The position numbers and the translations under genes are program-made. 64,000 bases of DNA from Selenomonas sp. AB3002. GTDB lineage: Bacteria > Bacillota > Negativicutes > Selenomonadales > Selenomonadaceae. This document shows positions 1 to 7,550 of this stretch, piece after piece; the first letter of the stretch is position 1; every line of letters starts with the position of its first letter. The DNA is taken from contig NZ_JNIO01000002.1 of the NCBI RefSeq assembly GCF_000702545.1, positions 558,001 through 622,000 on the forward strand, in the 5' to 3' direction. The notes beneath the pieces were generated by a model. The model was not told where the DNA came from. It saw only the letters and a program-made list of their open reading frames with translations, and searched no databases.

Positions 1-2
1 AC

Positions 3-548
3 TGCGCCTGCACCTTCTGCCTGCGCAATATGAAGGAAATGGCTGAAGAGCACAGCCTTTGGCTGAAAAGCGAGCCCACCGTTGACGAAGTGAAAAATGA
101 ACTCAATGCCCTGCCCTGGGACAAGATTGCCGAAGTGGTGTTCTGCGGGTTCGGAGAGCCCACCCTGCGTCTCCCTGCCCTGGTGGAACTGCTGCACTTC
201 GTGAAGGAGAATTACCCCGAGCATCCCACCAGAGTCAATACCAACGGACTCAGCGAGCTGCAGTACGGACATGAGACAGCCTCTGCCTTCCGCGGCATCC
301 TCGATACTGTTTCCATCAGCCTCAATGCCTCCTCTCCAGAGAAATATTATGAACTGACCCGGGCTAAATATGGTCTGGAATCTTATGAGGGCATGCTGAC
401 CTTCGCGGAGCACTGCAAGGAATATGTGCCAAATGTGGTACTTACTATCGTTGATCATGTGACCAGCGAGGAAGATATTGAGAAGTGCAGGAAAATCTGC
501 GAGAGCAGAGGGTTGACACTGCGGGTGCGTCCGTATGAAAACTCATAA
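3..548 (+). CDS. TatD-linked radical SAM protein (5' end outside window)
   Basis: The frame is open from the left edge and ends at TAA 546-548. The first visible residues read CACTFC, the tail of a radical SAM CX3CX2C 4Fe-4S motif whose first cysteine must lie just upstream of the window. A GFGEPTLR segment (SAM-binding GGE-type motif) and VNTNGL follow. Known family members of this size sit beside tatD and are annotated TatD-associated radical SAM proteins; their substrate is unknown. The gene is partial, and translating from the ATG at 30 would drop the catalytic cysteines, so that ATG is not the start. The 3' end abuts a composite palindromic repeat. Confidence 0.8.
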   Translation, partial: CACTFCLRNMKEMAEEHSLWLKSEPTVDEVKNELNALPWDKIAEVVFCGFGEPTLRLPALVELLHFVKENYPEHPTRVNTNGLSELQYGHETASAFRGILDTVSISLNASSPEKYYELTRAKYGLESYEGMLTFAEHCKEYVPNVVLTIVDHVTSEEDIEKCRKICESRGLTLRVRPYENS

Positions 549-641
549 GTTTCGGCTGTTCATTTTCTTTGGCGCAAAGAAAACGTGGCCTTGAATTTGT
601 CCTAAATTCAACGGCCACAGGGCCCCATCCCTGGGGCCCGG
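547..641 (+). repeat. Composite palindromic repeat, copy 1
   Basis: Three palindromic modules in a row: one built on TTCATTTTCTTTGGCGCAAAG (here truncated on its right arm), one with arms GGCCTTGAATTT / AAATTCAACGGCC (587-616), and one with arms GGGCCCCA / TGGGGCCC (620-640). The same modules recur at 1341-1470. A third element with the same three-module design but different bases lies in opposite orientation at 28302-28410. It immediately follows a stop codon. Confidence 0.8.
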
Positions 642-661
642 GGTTCGATAATTGCATACAC

Positions 662-1231
662 ACTAAAAAGCGGCTTGCATCTTATCGGATACGCAAGCCG
701 CTTTTATACAGTAGAAACCATCAAAATTTTACCCTTCTTATTCACTTGTCTGCCATGGCTCCCTCTCGAGCAGGAACCGAAGCGAAGTATTTGATTGCTT
801 GGCCCAAACATTAGTGATTCAGCATCACAACTTCAGTGTACACCACACATACCGTTTGCCGTTACCGATAACGATAGGATACCGATTGGTTTACCTTGGT
901 TTCGAATGGCTAACGATGATTCGTAAAGATACCCGGGATAGAGAACCCCTTTGGAACCGGCCTCGTGCCTTTTATCCACCTAGCTCTGGGTACGACTGGC
1001 GACCAAGTCATCATCACGTCCCATTTTCTGTCTGGCAGATGCTTTCACTTCATCTTCTGCACTGCTATCCGGAACTCAAAGGAAGCTCGCGGCAAGACAT
1101 CTTCAATAACCGCTCACATCCTTTCACGCAAGGGATTGAAGAGAGCCTTTTTCGGCTGGTAGACACCCTGAGGAGCAATCACCCTCTAGGACTCATGCCC
1201 ATTCGGCTTATCTATCCATCTCCTCTTTACG
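662..1231 (-). ncRNA. Large structured non-coding RNA candidate (~570 nt)
   Basis: A near-consensus sigma-70 promoter at 1238-1266 reads leftward and a strong intrinsic terminator at 665-705 ends the unit. No reading frame in between has an RBS and recognisable protein; the plus-strand frame at 799-1275 has unnatural composition. The transcript is rich in self-complementary hairpins: AGCC-GAAAAA-GGCT, AGATG/CATCT, GTTA-TCGG-TAAC, GTGAT-GCTGA-ATCAC and GCTC-GAGAGG-GAGC. Size and hairpin density resemble the large ornate bacterial RNA classes (OLE, ROOL, GOLLD), but I cannot match it to any of them from memory. It is flanked on both sides by copies of the composite palindromic repeat. Confidence 0.6.
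665..705 (-). terminator. Terminator of the minus-strand ncRNA (bidirectional)
   Basis: Perfect 13-bp arms (666-678 and 693-705) built on AAGCGGCTTGC close a 14-nt loop. Read on the minus strand the stem ends in TTTTT. On the plus strand it could also stop read-through from the radical SAM gene. Confidence 0.85.
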
Positions 1232-1237
1232 ATTATT

Positions 1238-1266
1238 ATTATAGCACTCTATTCAGACTATTGCAA
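1238..1266 (-). promoter_or_regulatory. Sigma-70 promoter of the large ncRNA
   Basis: On the minus strand, -35 TTGCAA (1261-1266), a 17-bp spacer and a perfect -10 TATAAT (1238-1243). Transcription would start near 1231. Confidence 0.8.
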
Positions 1267-1340
1267 TGGTTTTGATATAATTTCTTAAAAAAAATTCGTC
1301 TTTGTCAAACACGCTGACGTTGCGTTATAATTATAAAGTC

Positions 1341-1470
1341 AAGTTTCGGCTGTTCATTTTCTTTGGCGCAAAGAAAATGAACCAAAAGAAGTAAACATGC
1401 CAGTGGCATGTTTACGGCCTTGAATTTGTCCTAAATTCAACGGCCACAGGGCCCCATCCATGGGGCCCGG
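1341..1470 (+). repeat. Composite palindromic repeat, copy 2 (complete)
   Basis: This is the intact version of the element at 547-641. Module one is a perfect palindrome with 13-bp arms TTCATTTTCTTTG / CAAAGAAAATGAA around GCG (1353-1381). It is followed by a small hairpin AAACATGCCAGTGGCATGTTT, then the two modules shared with copy 1 (1416-1470). Relative to copy 1 about 37 extra bp sit between modules one and two, so copy 1 has a deletion. The element ends about 40 bp before the yqeB start. Confidence 0.8.
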
Positions 1471-1510
1471 AGTACGATGTAGTGTATGTGCAAAAAGAGG
1501 AGCAACTGCC

Positions 1511-2368
1511 ATGAAACATTTGGTCATCGTCCGGGGCGGCGGAGAGCTGGCTTCCGGGGTCATCCATTGCCTGTACAAGGCGGGGCTTAGGGTCATCATC
1601 CTGGAACAGGAGCAGCCCACCGCCACCCGCCGCAGAGTTTCCTTTGCCGATGCTATTTACCGGGGTGAGGCCACTGTGGAAAGGCTCACCTGCCATCTGG
1701 CTCAGAACGTAAAAGAAGCGAAGCAGAGGGTGAAGAAGGGCGAGCTCATCATGCTCTGCGACCCCAAAGGCGAGAGCATCAAAGAACTGAAGCCCCGGGT
1801 AGTGGTAGATGCCCTGCTGCGCCATGAAAATGTAGCAGGCACCAACCGTGAGATGGCTGACCACACGGTGGCTCTCGGCCCCGGCTTCTGCGCCGGGCGC
1901 GATGTGGATGTGGTGGTGGAAACCATGCGCGGCCACAACCTGGGCCGCCTCATATATGAAGGCTACTCCTACCGCGACCAGCAGAGCGACGGAGGCCTGG
2001 TAGGCGATCCGGCCAACCTTGAGCATCTGGTCTTTGCCCCAGCCTCTGGCAAGGTTAAGATCCTGCAGAATATCTCCATGTATGTGAAAAAAGGAGAGCC
2101 CCTGGCAGTCATCACCTCCAAGGGCAAGAAGACGGAGGTCTGTGCCACCATTGACGGCATGCTCCGCGGAGCCGTGCACAGCGGCCTCACGGTAGAAAAG
2201 GGGCAGAAGATTGCCGACATCCATCCCCACATGAGCCGGGAGGAATGCTTTGCCATCTCCGACAAAGCCCGCTGCATCGGCGGCTCCGTCCTCACCGCCA
2301 TCATGGCATGGGAAAGCCAGGACACAAAGAAAAGCAAGTTCCCCTTCAACCATATCAGCATCAATTAA
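1511..2368 (+). CDS. yqeB: YqeB-type selenium-dependent molybdenum hydroxylase accessory protein
   Basis: The 285-aa product starts at ATG 1511, eight bases after an AGAGGA ribosome site; the longer frame from 1460 has none. The N-terminus VIVRGGGELASGVIHCL is a Rossmann-like nucleotide fold typical of the EF2563/YqeB family, and a biotinyl/lipoyl-like hinge (FAPASGKVKILQNI, about residue 180) follows. Family members occur with selenium-dependent molybdenum hydroxylases (xanthine dehydrogenase-like enzymes) and are thought to help install the selenium or molybdenum cofactor. No hydroxylase subunit lies in this window, so the gene appears solitary. A clear terminator follows. Confidence 0.8.
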   Translation: MKHLVIVRGGGELASGVIHCLYKAGLRVIILEQEQPTATRRRVSFADAIYRGEATVERLTCHLAQNVKEAKQRVKKGELIMLCDPKGESIKELKPRVVVDALLRHENVAGTNREMADHTVALGPGFCAGRDVDVVVETMRGHNLGRLIYEGYSYRDQQSDGGLVGDPANLEHLVFAPASGKVKILQNISMYVKKGEPLAVITSKGKKTEVCATIDGMLRGAVHSGLTVEKGQKIADIHPHMSREECFAISDKARCIGGSVLTAIMAWESQDTKKSKFPFNHISIN

Positions 2369-2375
2369 AAGAACT

Positions 2376-2414
2376 AATAGGCCGCTGCCTGTACCTGGGC
2401 AGCGGCCTATTCCA
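2376..2414 (+). terminator. Terminator after yqeB
   Basis: 14-bp arms AATAGGCCGCTGCC / GGCAGCGGCCTATT around an 8-nt loop, just past the yqeB stop codon. Confidence 0.85.
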
Positions 2415-2494
2415 TTGGTATTTCGTTATCTGACGAATCCTTCATCGCACAATCCCTACCTTATGCAGGCATCTGTCCAGCTTCCTCGCTAAAC

Positions 2495-2905
2495 TCAGAT
2501 GAATGCATTGAAGATGGCTCCTGCCGGCGCGGTAGCAATGCCCATCCCTGCCATATAAGCACGGAAGACCTGCCCTGGCATTCCCTGAAGATCGAAATCA
2601 ATCTGAATGCGCGCAACGTCCAGCACTTTCTCCTCAATCAGCTGGTCACCGTCTACCTTCTGTACCAACAGGGAACCATTTGGCATGACATCTGCAAGGG
2701 TCATGGTACTAGCCGCAGATCCGCCTGACTCTGGCACTTCATCAGCTTTCTGTACCTCCGCCAGCAGATTTCCAAAAGTCTTGGAGTCTTCCTCCTTGTC
2801 TATTTCTGGAACTACTGGCCGGACAGCCTGCTGCTCACGGTTATAAGCCGCACTGATATTATTGAGATTTATGCTGCTGAGCCCGTTCAATGAACTAATA
2901 GTCAT
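2495..2905 (-). CDS. Small protein of unknown function under a flagellar-type promoter
   Basis: A 136-aa product starting at ATG 2905 with GGAGG ideally spaced upstream; the GTG three codons earlier overlaps the RBS and is unlikely. The N-terminus MTISSLNGLSSINLNNIS is Ser/Asn-rich, reminiscent of secreted flagellar axial or motility proteins that lack a signal peptide. The middle is acidic (IDKEEDSK) and the C-terminus hydrophobic (AYMAGMGIATAPAG). I do not recognise a family. The promoter at 2962-2988 matches the sigma-28 pattern found before both flgE genes, so a role in motility is likely but inferred. Confidence 0.65.
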   Translation of the reverse strand: MTISSLNGLSSINLNNISAAYNREQQAVRPVVPEIDKEEDSKTFGNLLAEVQKADEVPESGGSAASTMTLADVMPNGSLLVQKVDGDQLIEEKVLDVARIQIDFDLQGMPGQVFRAYMAGMGIATAPAGAIFNAFI

Positions 2906-2961
2906 CTTGCACACCTCCTTTCATCTATATGTCAGGAAGCATTCAGCCCTGCATACTATTA

Positions 2962-2988
2962 ATATCGTTTGATCAAGGGATTTTCTTA
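2962..2988 (-). promoter_or_regulatory. Sigma-28 (FliA/SigD)-type promoter
   Basis: Minus strand TAAG (2985-2988), exactly 15 bp, then AACGATAT (2962-2969). The known sigma-28 consensus is TAAA-N15-GCCGATAA/T. The same spacing and core occur upstream of both flgE genes. The predicted leader is about 50 nt. Confidence 0.65.
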
Positions 2989-3063
2989 AATGTTTTATGA
3001 AATTTTTTCATTAAAATTTCATTAGAACGTTAAAAAAATACTTTAAATCTGAATGAAAGTGCT

Positions 3064-3561
3064 TCATTCAAGCCAGTGAACCCGCTCCGGCTCATAGCGG
3101 TCAGGGCGTTCCTTTTCCTTCTTGGGATAGCCGAAGGGAATGACCGTAAAGGGCACCAGGCTGTCAGGCAGCTCCAGAGCCTCTGCCACTATCTTCATGC
3201 GTTCCTCCACAGGAGCAATCCCCAGCATCAGGCCGCCAAGTCCCAAATGGGTCAGCTCCAGCCAGATATTTTCCGTACAAATGGCACAATCAATATCCAG
3301 CATCTCAGGTGCAGGATTGCCTTCCTTCCGATAGCAGATAACCACAGCCGCCGGGGCCTTGCCTGCCGGCCAGGCATATTTGCTGGCCGTGCCAATCTTC
3401 TCCAGCACTTCCTTGTTTTCCACCACATAGAACTCCCAGGGGCGCTGGTTCATAGCCGTAGGAGCGGCCATAGCTGCCCTCAGCAGCTGCTCGATTTTCT
3501 CCTTTTCCACCGGCCTTTCCTCATAAGAACGAACGCTGGCACGTGCAAAGATTTCCTTCAT
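3064..3561 (-). CDS. Nitroreductase family protein (FMN oxidoreductase)
   Basis: 165 aa with GGAGG upstream of ATG 3561. It shows the nitroreductase layout: the SVRSYEERPVEKEKIEQLLRAA start (FMN phosphate contacts), the AAPTAMNQRPWEFYVV segment, and the C-terminal GYPKKEKERPDRYE signature. These enzymes use NAD(P)H and FMN to reduce nitroaromatics, quinones or flavins; the physiological substrate cannot be read here. Its length matches the short subfamily. It is transcribed alone, upstream of a convergently placed hairpin that ends the next gene. Confidence 0.85.
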   Translation of the reverse strand: MKEIFARASVRSYEERPVEKEKIEQLLRAAMAAPTAMNQRPWEFYVVENKEVLEKIGTASKYAWPAGKAPAAVVICYRKEGNPAPEMLDIDCAICTENIWLELTHLGLGGLMLGIAPVEERMKIVAEALELPDSLVPFTVIPFGYPKKEKERPDRYEPERVHWLE

Positions 3562-3591
3562 AAAGCATTACCTCCTCACTCTATATATAGC

Positions 3592-3621
3592 AAAAGCCTG
3601 CCCCGTGAAATGGGGTAGGCT
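3592..3621 (-). terminator. Terminator after the secreted protein gene
   Basis: Minus-strand hairpin with arms AGCCTACCCC / GGGGCAGGCT followed by TTTTG, directly downstream of the stop at 3628. Confidence 0.7.
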
Positions 3622-3627
3622 CATCTA

Positions 3628-4563
3628 CTATTTCAGGCTGTACCTGTTCACCCAGGTAGAGTACCCCTTTGCATAAGCCCGCAGGCGGGTCAGACCCTTG
3701 ATGGCTGGCTCGTTGGGGTTGATGGCGCGATAGGCTCCCTCGTACTCATCTTCCACGGGCTTCCAGCCAGTGCCGCCGCTCCAGTAATCCCCCATGACAA
3801 TGCGCTCCGTACCCTGAGCCAGATTCACAGCCTTTTTCACGAACTTTATTTCCAGCACCTTGCCGCTCTTGTCCTTAGTCTCCTGCCACTCCCAGACAAT
3901 GAGGTTAGAGCCCTTCATGCGCATAGTAGTGGTATCAGCGGTGGAAGTGGTGACCTGGCCGTCCTCAGACTCATCCTTCCAGAGGTCAATCCAGCGGTCC
4001 TCAGCAGCTGCCCGTTTCATTTCGCCCACGCGGAAGACCTCATCCACCACGGCGTCATAGTAAGCCTCGTCGAACTCCTGGGAGTTTATCTCCTTGACCC
4101 GGCCCTCGGTGGTAGACCAAACGACTTCGCCCTTGGAATTATAGAAATCTTCTTTCAAATACTGGATATTGCGGTTCTGAGGGTTGATGGTTACCTGAGC
4201 CAGACTATAGGCAAGCTGCCCCGGCTGAAGCACAGCACCTATGCCGTAGCTGTCAATGGTTTCCTTGGCACCGCCATAGCTGTAGCCTGTCTTGATCCAG
4301 GCCTGGATTTCTGTGGCCACCTTCTCCCCATTTTCCTTCTTGGCAGCCTTCACAACCACCACAGATGTAGGGTCAAAGAACTTGCTGTACTTGTCATCAG
4401 AGGAAAGCCAATACCAGGCCTCAGCGGCTCTTTGCTGCTCCGTCTGGGAGTCCTGGGCAATGGCTGCCGCCCCGGCTTCATCCACGAAAGCCGTCCCGCT
4501 CAAAAGGCAGGTGCATACCCCTATAATGGCTAGTCTTCGTGCTTGACGCTTGGTAAATATCAT
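3628..4563 (-). CDS. Secreted protein of unknown function
   Basis: 311 aa from ATG 4563, which has AGAGGTGG upstream; the longer frame to 4698 overlaps the preceding gene and lacks an RBS. Residues 1 to about 30 form a signal peptide (RQARRLAIIGVCTCLLSG core, AGAAAIA end), so it is exported. The rest is rich in Trp, Tyr and charged residues, with segments such as AWYWLSSDDKYSKFFDP and YWSGGTGWKPVEDEYEGAY, and no enzyme motif I recognise. It starts 25 bp after the HydF-like gene ends, so the two may share a transcript, though no functional link is evident. Confidence 0.6.
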   Translation of the reverse strand: MIFTKRQARRLAIIGVCTCLLSGTAFVDEAGAAAIAQDSQTEQQRAAEAWYWLSSDDKYSKFFDPTSVVVVKAAKKENGEKVATEIQAWIKTGYSYGGAKETIDSYGIGAVLQPGQLAYSLAQVTINPQNRNIQYLKEDFYNSKGEVVWSTTEGRVKEINSQEFDEAYYDAVVDEVFRVGEMKRAAAEDRWIDLWKDESEDGQVTTSTADTTTMRMKGSNLIVWEWQETKDKSGKVLEIKFVKKAVNLAQGTERIVMGDYWSGGTGWKPVEDEYEGAYRAINPNEPAIKGLTRLRAYAKGYSTWVNRYSLK

Positions 4564-4588
4564 CCTGTCCACCTCTTGTCCAGATTTC

Positions 4589-5443
4589 TCAGTCTGTTGA
4601 TTCATCTTCTCCCGTGCAATCCTCACTGAGCACTGCAAAGGATGTAAGCATGCTGTCTGCAGGCTTCTTAGCCCGCACCTCGTCCAGATGGCCTTCATCG
4701 GTGATAATCAGCTTCGGCGGCTCCACAAGCTTGGAAAGTGTCTCTTCCATCATTTCCGGGATACAGTTCATGACCAGGCATTTCCTGCCCAAAAGCTCAC
4801 AGATAAGCTTGAACTGCGGCAGGCTTTCCTTGTTCTTGGCCCCGCGGATTTCCCGGGAACTCACCAGGAGCACCAGTTCCCCTTCTCCCACCAGATTGCC
4901 CTTTATTGCATAGCCGCCAAAGACCTCGGAAAAGCGCTTGACGATTTCTTCCCTCAGTTCCTGCAGGCCGTCACCAGTCATGGCGCTGATGCAGAGGGGT
5001 TCCTGCCCAGTCTTCTGCTCCACGATGCGGGCCAGCACCCTGCCTCCATCCCCCAAGGCATCCACCCGGCTGATCACAGGAATCACTGGTTTGCCTGCCT
5101 TCTCAAAATGCTTGAACCAGATGAGTTCCCCGTGCATATCTGCCTCACGGAACAACACCAAAGCAAGGTCCGTTTCCTTGACGGAAGCCTTGGCAGTCTC
5201 CTGACCGAAATTGTCATGCTTCCACATGTCATCAGTGCCGGATGTCTCACTGAAGGTTATCGGGCCTATCCCCTTGATGGAAAGAACCTTGTAGACTCTC
5301 TCCATATCATTGTGGTGCAGCGCCCTCACCAGGGCAGAATGCCTGCCGGTCAAGGCATTTATCAGTGATGTCTTGCCGCTGCCCCGCCTGCCGTAAAGGC
5401 CGATGCGAAAAGGCGCCAGCTCCTGCTCCTCTTGAATTCCCAC
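4589..5443 (-). CDS. HydF-like GTPase lacking the Fe-S cluster domain
   Basis: 284 aa. The N-terminal GTPase domain shows G1 GRRGSGKTS near residue 20 and a G4-like SRVD. A second domain (GEGELVLLVSSREIRGAKNKES, then LPQFKLICELLG, PPKLIITDEGHL, LTSFAVLSED) resembles the dimerisation domain of the [FeFe]-hydrogenase maturase HydF. Canonical HydF continues for about 120 residues carrying the His/Cys ligands of a 4Fe-4S cluster; here the frame stops right after the dimerisation domain and no continuation is visible before the next gene. The G3 motif is also atypical (ETSGTDD instead of DTAGIDD). It is either a degenerate HydF or a paralog with another role. No hydrogenase gene is in the window. 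Confidence 0.65.
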   Translation of the reverse strand: MGIQEEQELAPFRIGLYGRRGSGKTSLINALTGRHSALVRALHHNDMERVYKVLSIKGIGPITFSETSGTDDMWKHDNFGQETAKASVKETDLALVLFREADMHGELIWFKHFEKAGKPVIPVISRVDALGDGGRVLARIVEQKTGQEPLCISAMTGDGLQELREEIVKRFSEVFGGYAIKGNLVGEGELVLLVSSREIRGAKNKESLPQFKLICELLGRKCLVMNCIPEMMEETLSKLVEPPKLIITDEGHLDEVRAKKPADSMLTSFAVLSEDCTGEDESTD

Positions 5444-5607
5444 GCTCCATCACTCCCAAAATTCTCTTTTTTTAAAAATTCGGCACACTTGCCAAAAATT
5501 TTTCACATTTATCATATAGTATAACACAAAACTTCCAAATAAACTACATTTTCTCCTGTATCTGCCCAGAAGTGCAGGGGAAATTGTCCTGTTTAGACTT
5601 CTTTTCA

Positions 5608-5636
5608 TTGACATGTGCCTAGGACTTTGGTACTAT
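5608..5636 (+). promoter_or_regulatory. Sigma-70 promoter of the PilZ gene
   Basis: TTGACA (5608-5613), 17-bp spacer, TACTAT (5631-5636), about 55 bp before the PilZ start. The 250-bp divergent intergenic region (5444-5695) is otherwise AT-rich with no other feature seen. Confidence 0.7.
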
Positions 5637-5695
5637 ATTAATCGGAACCATTCTATCTAATCAGGGTTTAACTAAGTTTTGGAAGGGATTCTGTT

Positions 5696-6217
5696 ATGCA
5701 AGAAAGTTTGAAAAGAAATGGCGCCAGCCAGAGCAGCAGGGTTGAGGATAAGCCTGCCGCTGGCGGCTTTGTCCAGTCCAGGGAATTTTACAGGGTGCGC
5801 CTGGACAAGCCCTTTGAATGGCAGCTTCTTGACCACATTGGCCAGGAACTAGACACTCATGTAGGAGATCTCACCGACATTAGCGGAGGCGGCCTGTGCT
5901 TCACCACTGACTGCCAGGCAGCCCCTGGCGACAGGATGCACATTCTCCTGACAGACCTGCCTATCATTGAAAAGCTGGACACTCATGTGACAGTAGTCCG
6001 TGCAGTGCCCATCGAGGAAGAGGATGCAGAAGAGGAAGCTCCCCCCGCCTGGAAGCTGGCCTGCGTATTGGACGAGCTCTCCACCCGTATGCGGGACCGC
6101 CTGGTCTCCAGCATCTTCGAGCAGCAGCGCCGCGCCATCTTCCAGTCCCGGCAGGAACAGGCAGCAGAGAAAGAAAAGGAAGAACGCGCCCAGAAACTTG
6201 CGGATGCCATCCATTGA
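5696..6217 (+). CDS. PilZ domain protein (c-di-GMP effector)
   Basis: 173 aa, ATG 5696 preceded by GGAAGGGA. Residues about 28-40 hold the PilZ arginine motif (REFYRVR) and residues about 60-68 the DxSxxG motif (DISGGG), the two c-di-GMP contact sites. A highly charged C-terminal helix (QEQAAEKEKEERAQ) follows. PilZ proteins relay cyclic-di-GMP to motility, polysaccharide or adhesion machinery. The gene is monocistronic between its own promoter and a bidirectional terminator, so its partner cannot be inferred from context, though two flagellar hook genes lie elsewhere in the window. Confidence 0.85.
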   Translation: MQESLKRNGASQSSRVEDKPAAGGFVQSREFYRVRLDKPFEWQLLDHIGQELDTHVGDLTDISGGGLCFTTDCQAAPGDRMHILLTDLPIIEKLDTHVTVVRAVPIEEEDAEEEAPPAWKLACVLDELSTRMRDRLVSSIFEQQRRAIFQSRQEQAAEKEKEERAQKLADAIH

Positions 6218-6250
6218 TGCCATCTGCCCGCAACTGAAAATTTTCATCAA

Positions 6251-6287
6251 AAAAGGTTTCCGCCTACCGAGCGGAAACCTTTTTTTC
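6251..6287. terminator. Bidirectional terminator between the PilZ gene and panD
   Basis: 10-bp perfect arms AGGTTTCCGC / GCGGAAACCT, with A runs to the left and T7 to the right, so it can serve both converging genes. Confidence 0.9.
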
Positions 6288-6672
6288 ATGCCTGTATTTC
6301 CCCGTGGCTCTCCCTGCCACGTATTTCCCTTATGTGATTCTTCTCATCCACCATCACCACGGTGGGTTCAAAATCTCTGGCTTCTTCGGGAGTGAACACC
6401 GCATAGTCCATGATGATCACCACATCACCTGGCTGCACGCAGCGGGCTGCCGCACCGTTCAGGCAGATGACCCCGGAACCGCGGGGACCGGGAATCACGT
6501 ATGTTTCCAGCCGGGCGCCGTTATTGTTGTCCACCACCTGCACACGCTCATGAGGCAGGATGCCCGCCGCTTCCATGAGTTCTTCGTCAATGGTGATGCT
6601 GCCCATGTAGCGGAGATCCGCCTCCGTCACTGTGGCACAGTGAATCTTGGATTTAAGCAAATGAAGGAACAT
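6286..6672 (-). CDS. panD: Aspartate 1-decarboxylase
   Basis: 128 aa, full length for PanD. The enzyme makes beta-alanine for pantothenate and CoA. The proenzyme self-cleaves at Gly24-Ser25 to form its pyruvoyl group; this appears as YMGSITID with GS at residues 24-25. The downstream [11 protein letters not shown] segment is also typical. Its ATG follows directly after the panC stop codon, so panC-panD is a translationally close operon. Confidence 0.95.
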   Translation of the reverse strand: MFLHLLKSKIHCATVTEADLRYMGSITIDEELMEAAGILPHERVQVVDNNNGARLETYVIPGPRGSGVICLNGAAARCVQPGDVVIIMDYAVFTPEEARDFEPTVVMVDEKNHIREIRGRESHGEIQA

Positions 6673-7536
6673 TTATCTACCTTGCCTTTCAGAACCGAGA
6701 ATTACGTTATCAATCAACCTGGTCTTGCCAATCTTCACCGCAATAGCCAGCAAGGCAGATTCAGTTACCTCCCCAATTTCAGCCAGTCCCGGGAAGGAAT
6801 AGATTTCCACATAGTCGATCTCCGCCAGCTTCTCCTTGCCAATTTCATCGCGCACCAGGTCTTTCAAAACGCTGACAGACTTCTCGCCAGCCTTGAAAGC
6901 TTCTTCTGCCTTCTTCAAGCTTCTCGACAGCACCAGCGCCGCCTCTTTTTCCTCAGCAGACAAGTACATATTGCGGGAACTTCTGGCCAGGCCGGACTCT
7001 TCCCTCACAATGGGCACCATGTGAATATTGACAGGGATGTTCAAATCCTCCACAAACCGGCGCACCACCACTACCTGCTGGGCATCCTTCTGGCCGAAGA
7101 AGGCATCCGTGGCCCGGGAGAGGTTGAAGAGCTTGGTAAGCACCGTGGCCACCCCGCGGAAATGGCCGGGACGGCGGGCACCGCAAAGCTTGTTGGTGAT
7201 ATCTCCGTCCACTGTCACATAAGCAGTATACCCCTCAGGATACATCTCCTCAGGCTCAGGATGAAACACCGCATCAATGCCTGCTTCTTCCAGCTTCCTG
7301 CAGTCCTCCTCGAACTTCCGCGGATAGGCCTCATAGTCCTCATTGGGACCGAACTGGGTGGGGTTCACAAAGACGGAAGCTATCACTGTATCGCAGGCTT
7401 TCCTGGCCTCCCGCATAAGGGTCAGATGCCCCTCATGGAGTGCTCCCATGGTAGGCACCAGGCCGATGGATTTGCTCCCCTTGACAGCCTCTGCAGCAAA
7501 TTCCTTGATTTCCTCAATGGTTCTAAGTATCTTCAT
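6673..7536 (-). CDS. panC: Pantothenate synthetase
   Basis: 287 aa; joins pantoate and beta-alanine using ATP. It shows the PTMGALHEGHLTLMREA nucleotide site, the FVNPTQFGPNEDYEAYPR pantoate region and FGQKDAQQ. The start at ATG 7536 is preferred because AAGGAG lies ten bases upstream; the ATG at 7545 would sit almost on the RBS. It is followed by panD and preceded by a BASS-family transporter. No panB or panE is present in the window, so the pantoate branch is encoded elsewhere or its precursor is imported. Confidence 0.95.
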   Translation of the reverse strand: MKILRTIEEIKEFAAEAVKGSKSIGLVPTMGALHEGHLTLMREARKACDTVIASVFVNPTQFGPNEDYEAYPRKFEEDCRKLEEAGIDAVFHPEPEEMYPEGYTAYVTVDGDITNKLCGARRPGHFRGVATVLTKLFNLSRATDAFFGQKDAQQVVVVRRFVEDLNIPVNIHMVPIVREESGLARSSRNMYLSAEEKEAALVLSRSLKKAEEAFKAGEKSVSVLKDLVRDEIGKEKLAEIDYVEIYSFPGLAEIGEVTESALLAIAVKIGKTRLIDNVILGSERQGR

Positions 7537-7550
7537 ATCTCTCATACTCC

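Noticed and set aside
799-1275. 158-codon plus-strand open frame
   Set aside because: No RBS, unusual His/Arg/Pro/Tyr-rich composition, and it is antisense to a unit with strong promoter, terminator and many hairpins.
1412-2353. 313-codon frame antisense to yqeB
   Set aside because: Mirror frame of a recognised gene; high GC gives long antisense frames throughout this window.
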